13,259 nt of DNA from Thermoplasmata archaeon (GTDB lineage: Archaea; Thermoplasmatota; Thermoplasmata; Halarchaeoplasmatales; Halarchaeoplasmataceae). The stretch spans positions 1 to 13,259 of the forward strand of contig JAFDTP010000049.1 of NCBI GenBank assembly GCA_019594195.1. Reading direction: 5' to 3'. This document shows positions 1 through 6,711 of the stretch, in pieces. The notes under the pieces are model-generated. The model searched no databases. It was not told the DNA's origin and was given only the letters and a program-made list of their open reading frames with translations. The first letter of the stretch is position 1; every line of letters starts with the position of its first letter. The position numbers and the translations under genes were made by a program.

Positions 1-246
1 GATGAAACTGGAAAGAAGAAGCCGGATCCTCGACCATTTCTTTACTGTTTGGAAAAGATGGGGTTGGAACCGGGAGAGGTCGTTTTGGTGGGAGATAGCT
101 TGGATAGAGACGTAGTTCCTGGTAAAGAGATCGGGATGCTTACCGTTCATGCGAAGTACGGTGATAAAAATTACGATGAAGAACGGGATGTTGAAGCGGA
201 TCATTCTATCGAGGAAGTGGAAGAGTTGATGGATTTGTTGGGATAG
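1..246 (+). CDS. HAD-family phosphohydrolase, 3' end (5' part outside window)
   Basis: The frame is open from base 1 to the TAG at 244-246, giving the last 81 residues of a HAD-superfamily hydrolase. The fragment shows the family's motif III lysine region (GKKKPDP, fragment residues 4-10) and motif IV with the metal-binding acidic pair (GDSLDRD, residues 31-37, Asp32 and Asp37). After these comes the usual GKEIGMLTVHAKYG strand-loop. The nucleophile motif I (DxD) and the cap domain must lie upstream of the window. Known family role: phosphate-ester or phosphonate hydrolysis in the cytosol; the substrate cannot be predicted. A TTG at 49 could be read as a start, but the conserved motif III upstream of it argues against that. 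The gene converges on the minus-strand operon ending at 359. Its last 192 bp recur at 9533-9724. Confidence 0.9.
   Translation, partial: DETGKKKPDPRPFLYCLEKMGLEPGEVVLVGDSLDRDVVPGKEIGMLTVHAKYGDKNYDEERDVEADHSIEEVEELMDLLG
55..246 (+). repeat. Left copy of a 192-bp direct repeat (HAD 3' end)
   Basis: This segment matches 9533-9724 without gaps. By hand I count 17 mismatches in 192 positions (about 91% identity). The match is uneven: bases 100-188 are identical to 9578-9666 (89 bp), while 189-246 carries 13 of the mismatches. Upstream of base 55 the DNA is diverged, though the protein frame still aligns at the G-x-K-[KR]-P motif. The two copies bracket the AAA/Mre11/Rad50/regulator/helicase block in the same orientation. 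Confidence 0.9.
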
Positions 247-323
247 TTCCAATTTTCCTTGACTGAATCATAGAAATTCTCGCAAAATTTATTCTAATTT
301 AGATAAAATATTTCTAAGATTTT

Positions 324-340
324 AAGAAAAAAAGAAAAAG
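324..340 (-). terminator. T-rich tract ending the AAA/Mre11/Rad50 operon
   Basis: Read on the minus strand, this tract is almost pure T (CTTTTTCTTTTTTTCTT), starting 18 bases after the stop of the Rad50-like gene. Oligo-T tracts without a strong hairpin are the usual archaeal intrinsic termination signal. I see no comparable T run on the plus strand behind the HAD gene. Confidence 0.55.
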
Positions 341-358
341 TGTTCGCTTGATATACTC

Positions 359-2554
359 TCATAAGTTCTCTATGTTTGCCTCGGAGAAAAGGTCAGCATT
401 GTCTGGGTTACAGGTCATCATGATGACCTGCTTATCCTCTGATAGATCATCTATAAGCTCCGCAGCGTTCTCTCTCCTAGTATTGTCCAAATTCACCAGT
501 GGATCATCCATCACTAAGAATCCATCGGCCTCCTCAAGATGATATTCAGCCATAGCCAATCTGATAGAAAGAGCTGCTATATCTCCTTGGCCCTTGGAGA
601 GGTACACTCTAGGGATATCATATCCCTCAGGATGGTAAATACCTTCGATCTCCATCTCGTCCATATTTACTCCTTTGAATTCTTTTCCGTATATCCTACC
701 GAAATATTCTTCTAGACTTTCTTTGAGCTGCTCGTATATCAGTTCACCTTCTTCTAGTAATTCTTCTGTCTTTTCTTGCAAGAACCTGTAAGCTTTTCCT
801 TTCTTCAGGACTCGTTGGAATTTCCTTTTCTTTTCTTCAAGTTCTTCTTCAAGCTCCTCTGAAGGTATATCTGGTGTATCGATATCCTTCAACTCGTTCA
901 AAATAGATGTCTTTTCTTTAATGAGCTCGTCTTTTCTGACATCTCTAAGTTTTTCATATTCCTCTCTGAACTCGGCCGATGCATCAGAGAACTTTTCTGG
1001 AACATCCTCTAACTGATCTAATTCTTCATTGAGTTTATCTATCCCTTTTTTGACATCACTCTTTTTATCACCTATCTTGGAGAGAGATGAAACCTCGTGT
1101 TTTTCTTTTATCTCCTGTATAGTATCTTCAGCATCTTCGATGTCTTTCTCAGCATAAGATATATCATTTTTCAATTCTGTTATTTCGCCTTTTGTTGCTT
1201 CCAATTTATCTTTTGGATCTTCTCTCCCTAATGGTAACTCTATGTCATGTTCCTCTGCTGTTTGCTCCTTTTCCTCTCTAAGAGATTCTATCTTACCTAA
1301 ACGTTCTTCGAGCTTTCCCTCTCCTGAGAGTATCTCTATATCGAGAGGATCGCTCACTATTTTCAATCGCCCGTCGGCTTCGATTTGTTTTTTATCACCC
1401 TTTTTTAACGAGTGTTCATCGATTTCAGATCCCATGTCTTTCTGGATCTTGATATAGATATCTTCTTTCGCTTCAAGACTACCACCCAATTTTCCTGCCT
1501 GGAGTTTTTCCTTCTCTTGCTCTATCTCTTCTGATAAATCTTGGATTTCGACAAGCCTTTCTAGCTCTTCCTTTGTCTCCTTTTTTTCCTCAAGATTGTT
1601 TTGGAGTATATTCGACTCACCTTTCTTGGTAGATATAGTTTCCTTAGCTTCTTCCCAAGCATCAAAATCTTTCTCTAACTGTTCGTGTTTTTCTTCTTTG
1701 TTTTTCAATTTCAACTCGAGCCTTTCTCTTTCACTTGAATCTTCATATGCCTTCTTGTGAGTCTTTAAGAACTCTTCGACCTTCTCAAGCTCTTCACTAC
1801 ATCTGTTCAACTCTTTGTTTTTCTCCCCGATCTTCTCTTCTTTAGATCTTACTTTCTCTAGCTTATCTTCCTTGTTTTTCTTTTCCTTGTAGGTCTCGTA
1901 GATCTTACCTATGTTCTGTTTGAATAATCCACCACTACTTTTTCTTTCAGGTCTTCCTCTTTCGAAATCCCATCTTTTTGCATAGTTACTGTAATATTCT
2001 TCAACCCTTTTTAAAAATTCTTGAGGAGAGACGCCTTCTGTTTTCAATTTTTTCCTCAATTTCTCATCGAGTTCTGAATACACTTCGTCATCTTCTATCG
2101 AGAAAACCTCCTGGATCGATGCTTGATAGGCCATCAGAACGTTCTTGAAAGTACCTTTATTGCTAGGTAAGATCTGTTTCAACTTCTCGTTCACCTCTTT
2201 ATCACCTTCCAGTCTGCTGATATCGTCTCCCTCGATGATCGCCTCACTCTTGTCCTTGTCTTTACACCATTTTTTTGTGAGGTTGTATTCTTTCCCTTCA
2301 TGTTCGAATCCGATAGTGACTTCGATCACGTTACCGCCATCCAACGGGTATCTCTTTTTGATGTATTTTTTGTATTCTGGGTTATTTCTCCGAACTTTAG
2401 AATCGATGAAAAGGGCACTATACAGAGCGTCGAAGACGGTCGTTTTACCAGCACCTGTTTCTCCTAGAAGCACGTTCGTTTTACCCTTTTCGAACTCGAA
2501 TGATGCATCCGATAGATTGCCGAATGGATGTGTATTTATCCTTTTGATTATCAT
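359..2554 (-). CDS. Rad50/SbcC/YhaN-like ABC ATPase without zinc hook
   Basis: 731 residues with SMC/Rad50 architecture. The N-terminal ATPase lobe has a Walker A (GETGAGKT, 31-38). A long Glu/Lys-rich coiled coil follows (roughly 190-630). The C-terminal lobe has an ABC signature (LSKGQGD, 652-658), a Walker B (FLVMDDP, 679-685) and a D-loop (LVNLD, 686-690). The partner is the nuclease encoded just upstream (4-bp ATGA overlap; GAGGAG 8 bases before the ATG), so it probably forms an ATP-gated end-processing complex with it. Oddities: only three cysteines and no CxxC, so the zinc hook that dimerises classical Rad50 is missing. The Walker B glutamate is Asp684, and the switch histidine region reads MTCNP. 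DDP plus TCxP is, as I recall, typical of the YhaN branch rather than classical Rad50. It is also shorter than typical Rad50/SbcC. The family call is firm; the exact branch and function are inferred. Confidence 0.93.
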   Translation of the reverse strand: MIIKRINTHPFGNLSDASFEFEKGKTNVLLGETGAGKTTVFDALYSALFIDSKVRRNNPEYKKYIKKRYPLDGGNVIEVTIGFEHEGKEYNLTKKWCKDKDKSEAIIEGDDISRLEGDKEVNEKLKQILPSNKGTFKNVLMAYQASIQEVFSIEDDEVYSELDEKLRKKLKTEGVSPQEFLKRVEEYYSNYAKRWDFERGRPERKSSGGLFKQNIGKIYETYKEKKNKEDKLEKVRSKEEKIGEKNKELNRCSEELEKVEEFLKTHKKAYEDSSERERLELKLKNKEEKHEQLEKDFDAWEEAKETISTKKGESNILQNNLEEKKETKEELERLVEIQDLSEEIEQEKEKLQAGKLGGSLEAKEDIYIKIQKDMGSEIDEHSLKKGDKKQIEADGRLKIVSDPLDIEILSGEGKLEERLGKIESLREEKEQTAEEHDIELPLGREDPKDKLEATKGEITELKNDISYAEKDIEDAEDTIQEIKEKHEVSSLSKIGDKKSDVKKGIDKLNEELDQLEDVPEKFSDASAEFREEYEKLRDVRKDELIKEKTSILNELKDIDTPDIPSEELEEELEEKKRKFQRVLKKGKAYRFLQEKTEELLEEGELIYEQLKESLEEYFGRIYGKEFKGVNMDEMEIEGIYHPEGYDIPRVYLSKGQGDIAALSIRLAMAEYHLEEADGFLVMDDPLVNLDNTRRENAAELIDDLSEDKQVIMMTCNPDNADLFSEANIENL

Positions 2555-3708
2555 CCTTTCATCTCCTCTATCATCTCATAAGCTAGTTCCGCAGCTGTAT
2601 CACTCAACTCGCTGTCTTCTTCTAAGACACCATCCAAAAGTTGATACGAGAATGACCCTTCAGAGAACTCGTCCTTCACAACATCTAGATCTATCCTGGG
2701 GTTGAATTCCTCGTCATCTAGCTCTATGTACTTGAAACCTTTTGGATCACTTCTTAGGCCGTTGATGTACTTTTGTGCCTCTTCAAAATCATCCTTGTCC
2801 ATCTTACCTTTGACGGTCAGTCTCAACAGCTGTTTTTCGTGTTCATCGTCTTCGATGAAATCTTTCAACTGTTCGAGATCCTCCATGTCCTCAACTGTTA
2901 TATCATCATGCTTGAACTCGTGTCTACCGACATCGATACTTTTTGCAGATATCTTCTTATCATCTTTTATCTCGATGATCCATGCTTTGCCCTTTTCACT
3001 CTCTTCAGCTGTCCTTTTGAATCCATCCTCCTCTGGAGTACCGGGATAGAAATGATCCTGAGCTCTCGTTTCCTTTCTAGGTATCATCACGTGTACATGC
3101 CCCAAAAGCCATAAGTCTAGATCAAAATCTTTTAGTTCATCCTTGGTCATCGGGAAGTAAACACCCTTTTCATCATAAGAGCATCCTTCTAGGTGACCGT
3201 GAGCGACACCTATGTGGAATATATCGTCTTCCTTTTCCGACTCTTCTATCCATCCTAAGTTGTTCTCCTGAGATATCTTCTGGTCACATGGGGCTGGATA
3301 TATATATGTTTCATTTCCCTCTTCAAGACGATCTGATATATCGTACTTATCTTTGTTTTTTAGCACTATCACACCGTCTATATCTTCTAGCCATCTCCAA
3401 TGATCTTTGTTCCTCTCAGAATGGTAATCGTGGTTACCAGGAAGGATCAATATGGCTCTTCCTTCAAACCTTTCTAAAGAAGGTCTGATCTTTTCCACGT
3501 CCTTTCTTTTCCTGAAGTTGGGATCGTCGAAAAGGTCACCAGATACAACGAAGAGTTCACAGTCGTTTTCGTTTGCCTTCGATATTAATCGATCGAGGAC
3601 TTTATACCTCTCTTCAACTAGATCTTTTTTTACCTCAGGGTATTCGTTATATCTCCCGTAGTTCTTTCCTATATGCAAGTCCGCAGTATGCAAAATCTTT
3701 ATGGCCAT
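2551..3708 (-). CDS. Mre11/SbcD/YhaO-like metallophosphoesterase nuclease
   Basis: 385 residues. The N-terminal calcineurin-type phosphoesterase domain has all the metal-binding motifs in order: DLHIG (10-14), GDLFDDP (57-63), GNHDY (91-95), AHGH (169-172) and GHVHV (203-207), followed by the Mre11-like YPGTPEEDGF (221-230). Known role: Mn-dependent exo/endonuclease working with a Rad50-type ATPase on DNA ends. The acidic C-terminal part (about 240-385) would carry the capping and ATPase-binding regions. The ATG at 3708 is preceded by GGAAGGTG with about 8 bases of spacing. It lies 16 bases downstream of the 34-residue ORF and overlaps the Rad50-like gene by 4 bp, so the two proteins should be made together. 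Catalytic residues appear intact. Confidence 0.94.
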   Translation of the reverse strand: MAIKILHTADLHIGKNYGRYNEYPEVKKDLVEERYKVLDRLISKANENDCELFVVSGDLFDDPNFRKRKDVEKIRPSLERFEGRAILILPGNHDYHSERNKDHWRWLEDIDGVIVLKNKDKYDISDRLEEGNETYIYPAPCDQKISQENNLGWIEESEKEDDIFHIGVAHGHLEGCSYDEKGVYFPMTKDELKDFDLDLWLLGHVHVMIPRKETRAQDHFYPGTPEEDGFKRTAEESEKGKAWIIEIKDDKKISAKSIDVGRHEFKHDDITVEDMEDLEQLKDFIEDDEHEKQLLRLTVKGKMDKDDFEEAQKYINGLRSDPKGFKYIELDDEEFNPRIDLDVVKDEFSEGSFSYQLLDGVLEEDSELSDTAAELAYEMIEEMKG

Positions 3709-3724
3709 CTTTAATACACCTTCC

Positions 3725-3829
3725 TCATATTTTCATCCTCATCTCTAGCTGTTTTAGAGTTTCATCCTTTGGCAGGTCTTCGACCAATCCTTTTATATTC
3801 TTTAGCGCTCTCTCTATTTTTTTATCCAT
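3725..3829 (-). CDS. Small ORF, 34 residues, coupled between AAA+ and Mre11-like genes
   Basis: The ATG at 3829 lies inside the last codons of the AAA+ gene (8-bp overlap, ATGGATAA). The frame runs to a TGA at 3725-3727, and the Mre11-like ATG follows 16 bases later. The product begins MDKKIERALKNIKGLVEDLP and ends in a Lys/Glu/Met-rich stretch. It has no cysteine, no signal peptide and no membrane segment. The pattern of hydrophobic residues suggests one amphipathic helix, with a break at the Pro-Lys-Asp. A GAGGT ribosome-binding site 10 bases before the ATG and the termination-reinitiation geometry support real translation. I do not recognise a family. It could be a small adaptor of the AAA+ or nuclease proteins, or merely a coupling peptide that keeps ribosomes moving to the next gene. 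Confidence 0.6.
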   Translation of the reverse strand: MDKKIERALKNIKGLVEDLPKDETLKQLEMRMKI

Positions 3830-5378
3830 ATATATCGAAACCTCTTAAATTATCGTGCCTTTCCTCATCAGAGTGAAGAGAGTAGTCCATAGCATCTTTT
3901 TTCTCCGACTCGATCCCACTGACAAAATCCTCTTGACACACCGTCTCTCTACCTTCACTCAAGGCAGTCCTTGCAGCATAAAGGACCGCATTCTTTATAT
4001 TTCCTCCGCTGATTTTAAATCTTTTAGCTAGTTCTTCTACGTTGACATCATCAGCAAGTGGTAAGGAATCAGGGATATGGTTCTCCCATATCTTCTGTCT
4101 TGCCTCCTTGTCTGGTCTTGGAAACTTGACTTTAAGATCGAACCTCCTTGAAAGGGCTTTATCTAATGCTATGGAATAGTTCGTTGTGAAAACTAGGATT
4201 CCCTTTGCGGTCTCCATCTCTCTGAGGAAAATATCCACTATCCTATCTTCAGTAGCGCTCGCAGCATCAGTGCTCCCGTGACGTTTGCTAAGGATACCCT
4301 CGGCTTCGTCTACTATTATGATTGGTTCTTCATCGTTCAAAGCCTCGAACATCTTTTTTACATTCTTCTCTGTTTTCCCGTACCAGCTACTCATCAGATT
4401 TTCACAAGGGAGATGATACACATCATTACCCATATATTTTCCAATAGCTTTGGCCATCATCGTTTTGCCAGTTCCTGAAGGCCCGCTGAATAGAAGAGAA
4501 ACTCCAGATCTATCACCTGTTATCTCTTTCATGCCCCACTCCTCATAAAACTTGTCCCTGTGCTGAAGTTGATCTATAGTTGATAAGATTTTATTTTTTA
4601 GTCCAGTTGGTAAGACTACATCTCGCGGATCGATGACTTCATCGAGTTCCTCTAAGATATCACCATCTTTTTCATCCTTATCGCGATCACTAAAGATAGG
4701 ATGAGATTCTACTGTAGAATCGAAGTAGTTCCTTATCTTCTTCGCTCTCTCTACTTCATCTAATATCCTTGATACAGAATACTCACTGATCCCGTACCTC
4801 TTCCCTTCTATCTCTTCATCAGGTGGATAATCATTCACGGGGGCGATGATCTTTTTATCTTTTATCAATTTAGAAGTGTCGATCAGGTATTTCCTACCTT
4901 CTTCTAAAGGCGTATCATGGACGATCTTTAGACATGCTAGTATCTTCTCGCCTTGGAGAGTTGGATCCGATACATTTATGCCTAGACCGTTTTTAGCGAG
5001 AAGAAGATTGGTTATTGTTATCTCTTCTTCCGAGAGCATATGATCTTCTCGGAACTCAGTTATAGGATATTTTTCGCCGATCTTTTCCTCCGTTGATATC
5101 CTTTTCTTCTCTATCTTTTTGAATTTTTGATTGAATTTAGTTTCGGCTCTTTTAAAACGATATCTAGCCTTCTCTTTGAATGCTCGAGAAACTTCATCGA
5201 TCAGATCGAGATTTGAACCGATCATAACGCCAAGATATTCCGCGTAGTTTTCGAACCTTTCTCCGACCTCATCAACATCTCTTAAAGGCAGCAGGAGATT
5301 CTGCTTGTTCCTATCCGCCGAACTATCGCTTCTTCTTTCTCTTCTCATAGTTTTCACTAAGATCTTTATTCTCAACAC
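3822..5378 (-). CDS. AAA+ ATPase (Cdc48/SpoVK-like module) with unassigned N-terminal domain
   Basis: 518 residues from a GTG at 5378; an ATG at 5348 (residue 11) is an equally good or better start. Residues 1-230 are a charged helical region I do not recognise. The AAA+ module spans about 255-490: Walker A GPSGTGKT (299-306), a pore-loop-like SSWYGK (330-335), Walker B IIIVDEAEG (353-361), sensor 1 TTN (398-400), arginine-finger SRRFD (410-414) and sensor 2 SGGNIKNAV (457-465). All key residues are present, so it should form an active hexamer that remodels or unfolds a protein or nucleoprotein partner. It is the first gene of the operon leading into the Mre11- and Rad50-like genes. That is the position HerA holds in typical archaeal herA-mre11-rad50-nurA clusters, but this is not HerA-like: it lacks the HerA domain layout. 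The substrate is unknown. Confidence 0.9.
   Translation of the reverse strand: MLRIKILVKTMRRERRSDSSADRNKQNLLLPLRDVDEVGERFENYAEYLGVMIGSNLDLIDEVSRAFKEKARYRFKRAETKFNQKFKKIEKKRISTEEKIGEKYPITEFREDHMLSEEEITITNLLLAKNGLGINVSDPTLQGEKILACLKIVHDTPLEEGRKYLIDTSKLIKDKKIIAPVNDYPPDEEIEGKRYGISEYSVSRILDEVERAKKIRNYFDSTVESHPIFSDRDKDEKDGDILEELDEVIDPRDVVLPTGLKNKILSTIDQLQHRDKFYEEWGMKEITGDRSGVSLLFSGPSGTGKTMMAKAIGKYMGNDVYHLPCENLMSSWYGKTEKNVKKMFEALNDEEPIIIVDEAEGILSKRHGSTDAASATEDRIVDIFLREMETAKGILVFTTNYSIALDKALSRRFDLKVKFPRPDKEARQKIWENHIPDSLPLADDVNVEELAKRFKISGGNIKNAVLYAARTALSEGRETVCQEDFVSGIESEKKDAMDYSLHSDEERHDNLRGFDIYG
3840..3844 (-). promoter_or_regulatory. Ribosome-binding site of the 34-residue ORF
   Basis: The minus strand reads GAGGT here, within the coding end of the AAA+ gene and 10 bases before the ATG at 3829. 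It matches the archaeal anti-Shine-Dalgarno and is the main reason to treat the small ORF as translated. Confidence 0.55.
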
Positions 5379-5389
5379 TTAGTAAAGTT

Positions 5390-5425
5390 GTTTCGTTGCG
5401 ACGGTTTTGCTCGTTGCAACAAAAC
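5390..5425. promoter_or_regulatory. Candidate divergent operator: two TCGTTGCRAC boxes
   Basis: The 92-base gap between the divergent AAA+ and winged-helix genes holds TCGTTGCGAC (5393-5402) and TCGTTGCAAC (5411-5420), 18 bases apart. The second contains the perfect palindrome GTTGCAAC. The whole stretch is also an imperfect inverted repeat: GTTTCGTTGCGAC (5390-5402) against the complement of 5413-5425, with two mismatches. A partial third box, TCGTTGTA, lies at 5461-5468, directly before the plus-strand ATG. The placement suits a regulator controlling both directions, most simply the adjacent winged-helix protein; that pairing is inferred. Confidence 0.5.
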
Positions 5426-5439
5426 TAAAATAAGACAAG

Positions 5440-5448
5440 AAATAAATA
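5440..5448 (+). promoter_or_regulatory. TATA-like box of the winged-helix gene
   Basis: AAATAAATA is centred about 27 bases before the ATG at 5471. No ribosome-binding site precedes that ATG. The spacing fits an archaeal TATA box serving a leaderless or near-leaderless transcript. Confidence 0.45.
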
Positions 5449-5470
5449 GTGTTCCTTTTATCGTTGTATT

Positions 5471-6490
5471 ATGTCATCAGAACGATCTAGGGGGCTATCA
5501 AGAGGGTCCATATACAGGTCAGCCATCCTTGAGGTCCTATATTTAGTAGATGAGGTAGGTGAGGAAGGAGTAATTAATACAGACAAGGATGATAAACCTT
5601 ACGACGGCGCTTTTTGGAAGAGCGCCATCAAAAGACAGATCGATGTACTTCATCCAGACATCAGTGAGGAAGATGATGGCATCCCCCGATCGACCGTCGC
5701 TAGGCGCATCAACTCCTTAAAGGAAGAAGGATCGGTCGAGCAAGTGGACATGCCGGAAAATTTCAATAGATACACGAACGAGGGATACAGAATCACTGAA
5801 AAGGGCAAAAGAGAGTATCGAGAGGTGGTCGGAGATTTTTATGCTACTCTAGCGGCTAGCTGTTTCTACGATTTCGTGCTTGAGAGGTACCGAGGAGATT
5901 GTGAGTCTTGTGAGGAAGATGGAGAAAACTGTGAGAACACCGCTATCGATGTCTTGACAAGCGGACAGGTACATCCATCCGTGAACATGGATAAAAAAAC
6001 GATGTACAACATCGCAGATCAGGCCGAAAGTCCAAAAGAGGTCAAGGAGATGGCTGGTTTGATCTTGAGTTGGGCCTATCTTACCGATGCTGTTGAAAGA
6101 AGGAATTTACCGAACACTGGGAAGGAGACAAGTGAGGCTTTGAAGCAACTTTCTATAAAAAATCCAGCAGTCGCAGAGATAGCGTTATCCACTTATAGAT
6201 TGCCATTATCTGACATCTTCGATATATTCGAAGCATGGGATGAATATCCAGGTTTTCAGATGCCCGCCGATCAATACATGGTGACCAAATCTGTTCTCGA
6301 ACTTCAAAGAGAAGATGAAGGAGTTTTATATGAGGAGATAAAACAATGGTTGGAAGAAAAGGAAATAGAATACGATCCTAGGAACACGATTCGGCAGTGT
6401 AAGGAAAATGGCTTTCTCAGAGTAGGAGAAGACGAAGAAGGGATTAAGAGATACAAAGTGACGGAAAAGATCGCCGAGTTCGTGAGATAA
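5471..6490 (+). CDS. Double winged-helix DNA-binding regulator with Cys cluster
   Basis: 339 residues, acidic. An N-terminal winged helix spans about 13-120; its recognition-helix segment IPRSTVARRINSLKEEGSVE (71-90) is followed by the wing strand YRITEKGKREYREV. A second winged-helix-like segment is at the C-terminus (about 285-338: YEEIKQWLEE, RNTIRQCKENGFLRV, RYKVTEKIAEF). Between them are Cys131, Cys144, Cys147 and Cys154 (C-x12-C-x2-C-x6-C), a spacing able to hold Fe-S or zinc, and a helical middle region of unknown function. It is transcribed divergently from the AAA/Mre11/Rad50 operon across the TCGTTGCRAC boxes, so it probably senses a signal and regulates that operon and itself. DNA binding by the N-terminal domain is well supported; metal binding and the target are inferred. 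I cannot assign a named family. Confidence 0.8.
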   Translation: MSSERSRGLSRGSIYRSAILEVLYLVDEVGEEGVINTDKDDKPYDGAFWKSAIKRQIDVLHPDISEEDDGIPRSTVARRINSLKEEGSVEQVDMPENFNRYTNEGYRITEKGKREYREVVGDFYATLAASCFYDFVLERYRGDCESCEEDGENCENTAIDVLTSGQVHPSVNMDKKTMYNIADQAESPKEVKEMAGLILSWAYLTDAVERRNLPNTGKETSEALKQLSIKNPAVAEIALSTYRLPLSDIFDIFEAWDEYPGFQMPADQYMVTKSVLELQREDEGVLYEEIKQWLEEKEIEYDPRNTIRQCKENGFLRVGEDEEGIKRYKVTEKIAEFVR

Positions 6491-6565
6491 ATCGATCCAA
6501 AAATAGATAAGCAAAAAAACTTTCTTTGTATCTAGTAAAAAGAAATAATCATTATTGAACAAACA

Positions 6566-6584
6566 CGTCATCTATCTGATGACG
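6566..6584. repeat. Perfect inverted repeat, 7-bp arms
   Basis: CGTCATC (6566-6572) and GATGACG (6578-6584) flank the 5-base loop TATCT. It lies 75 bases behind the winged-helix gene and 127 bases before the helicase ATG. No T run follows on either strand, so it is not a standard terminator; an operator or RNA hairpin is possible. Apart from this, GATCT-AAA-AGATC at about 6626-6638, and the helicase promoter, the 221 bases 6491-6711 contain nothing I recognise and no ORF. Confidence 0.5.
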
Positions 6585-6665
6585 GATAAAAGGTTGGATT
6601 AATAATTGATCAGGCATGTATGTCGATCTAAAAGATCCTCTTCTAGATTTGATATAACATATTTA

Positions 6666-6696
6666 TTATGTAAACATAAAAAATATATATTTATTA
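6666..6696 (+). promoter_or_regulatory. Helicase gene promoter: palindrome plus TATA box
   Basis: TTATGT-AA-ACATAA (6666-6679, perfect 6-bp arms) sits immediately upstream of an AT box, ATATATATTTATTA (about 6683-6696), which lies about 20-28 bases before the helicase ATG. A weak ribosome-binding site AAGGA (6702-6706) is 5 bases before the ATG. The palindrome occupies the BRE/upstream position, where an archaeal repressor or activator would act. It does not resemble the TCGTTGCRAC boxes. Confidence 0.45.
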
Positions 6697-6711
6697 GGCA
6701 TAAGGAAAATC

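Noticed and set aside
1242..1860. Rad50 zinc hook in the coiled-coil centre
   Set aside because: The translation has no CxxC; the only cysteine in this part is a lone one in NRCSEE.
2145..2705. Open plus-strand frame of 186 codons across the Rad50/Mre11 junction
   Set aside because: It lies antisense to two strongly supported genes, is Ser/Leu/Pro-rich as expected of a reverse reading of Glu/Lys-rich coding DNA, and has no domain motif.
3822..5378. HerA identity for the AAA+ gene
   Set aside because: The position before mre11/rad50 invites it, but the protein has a classic AAA module with SRRFD arginine finger and sensor-2 GGN and lacks the HerA/FtsK-type domain order.
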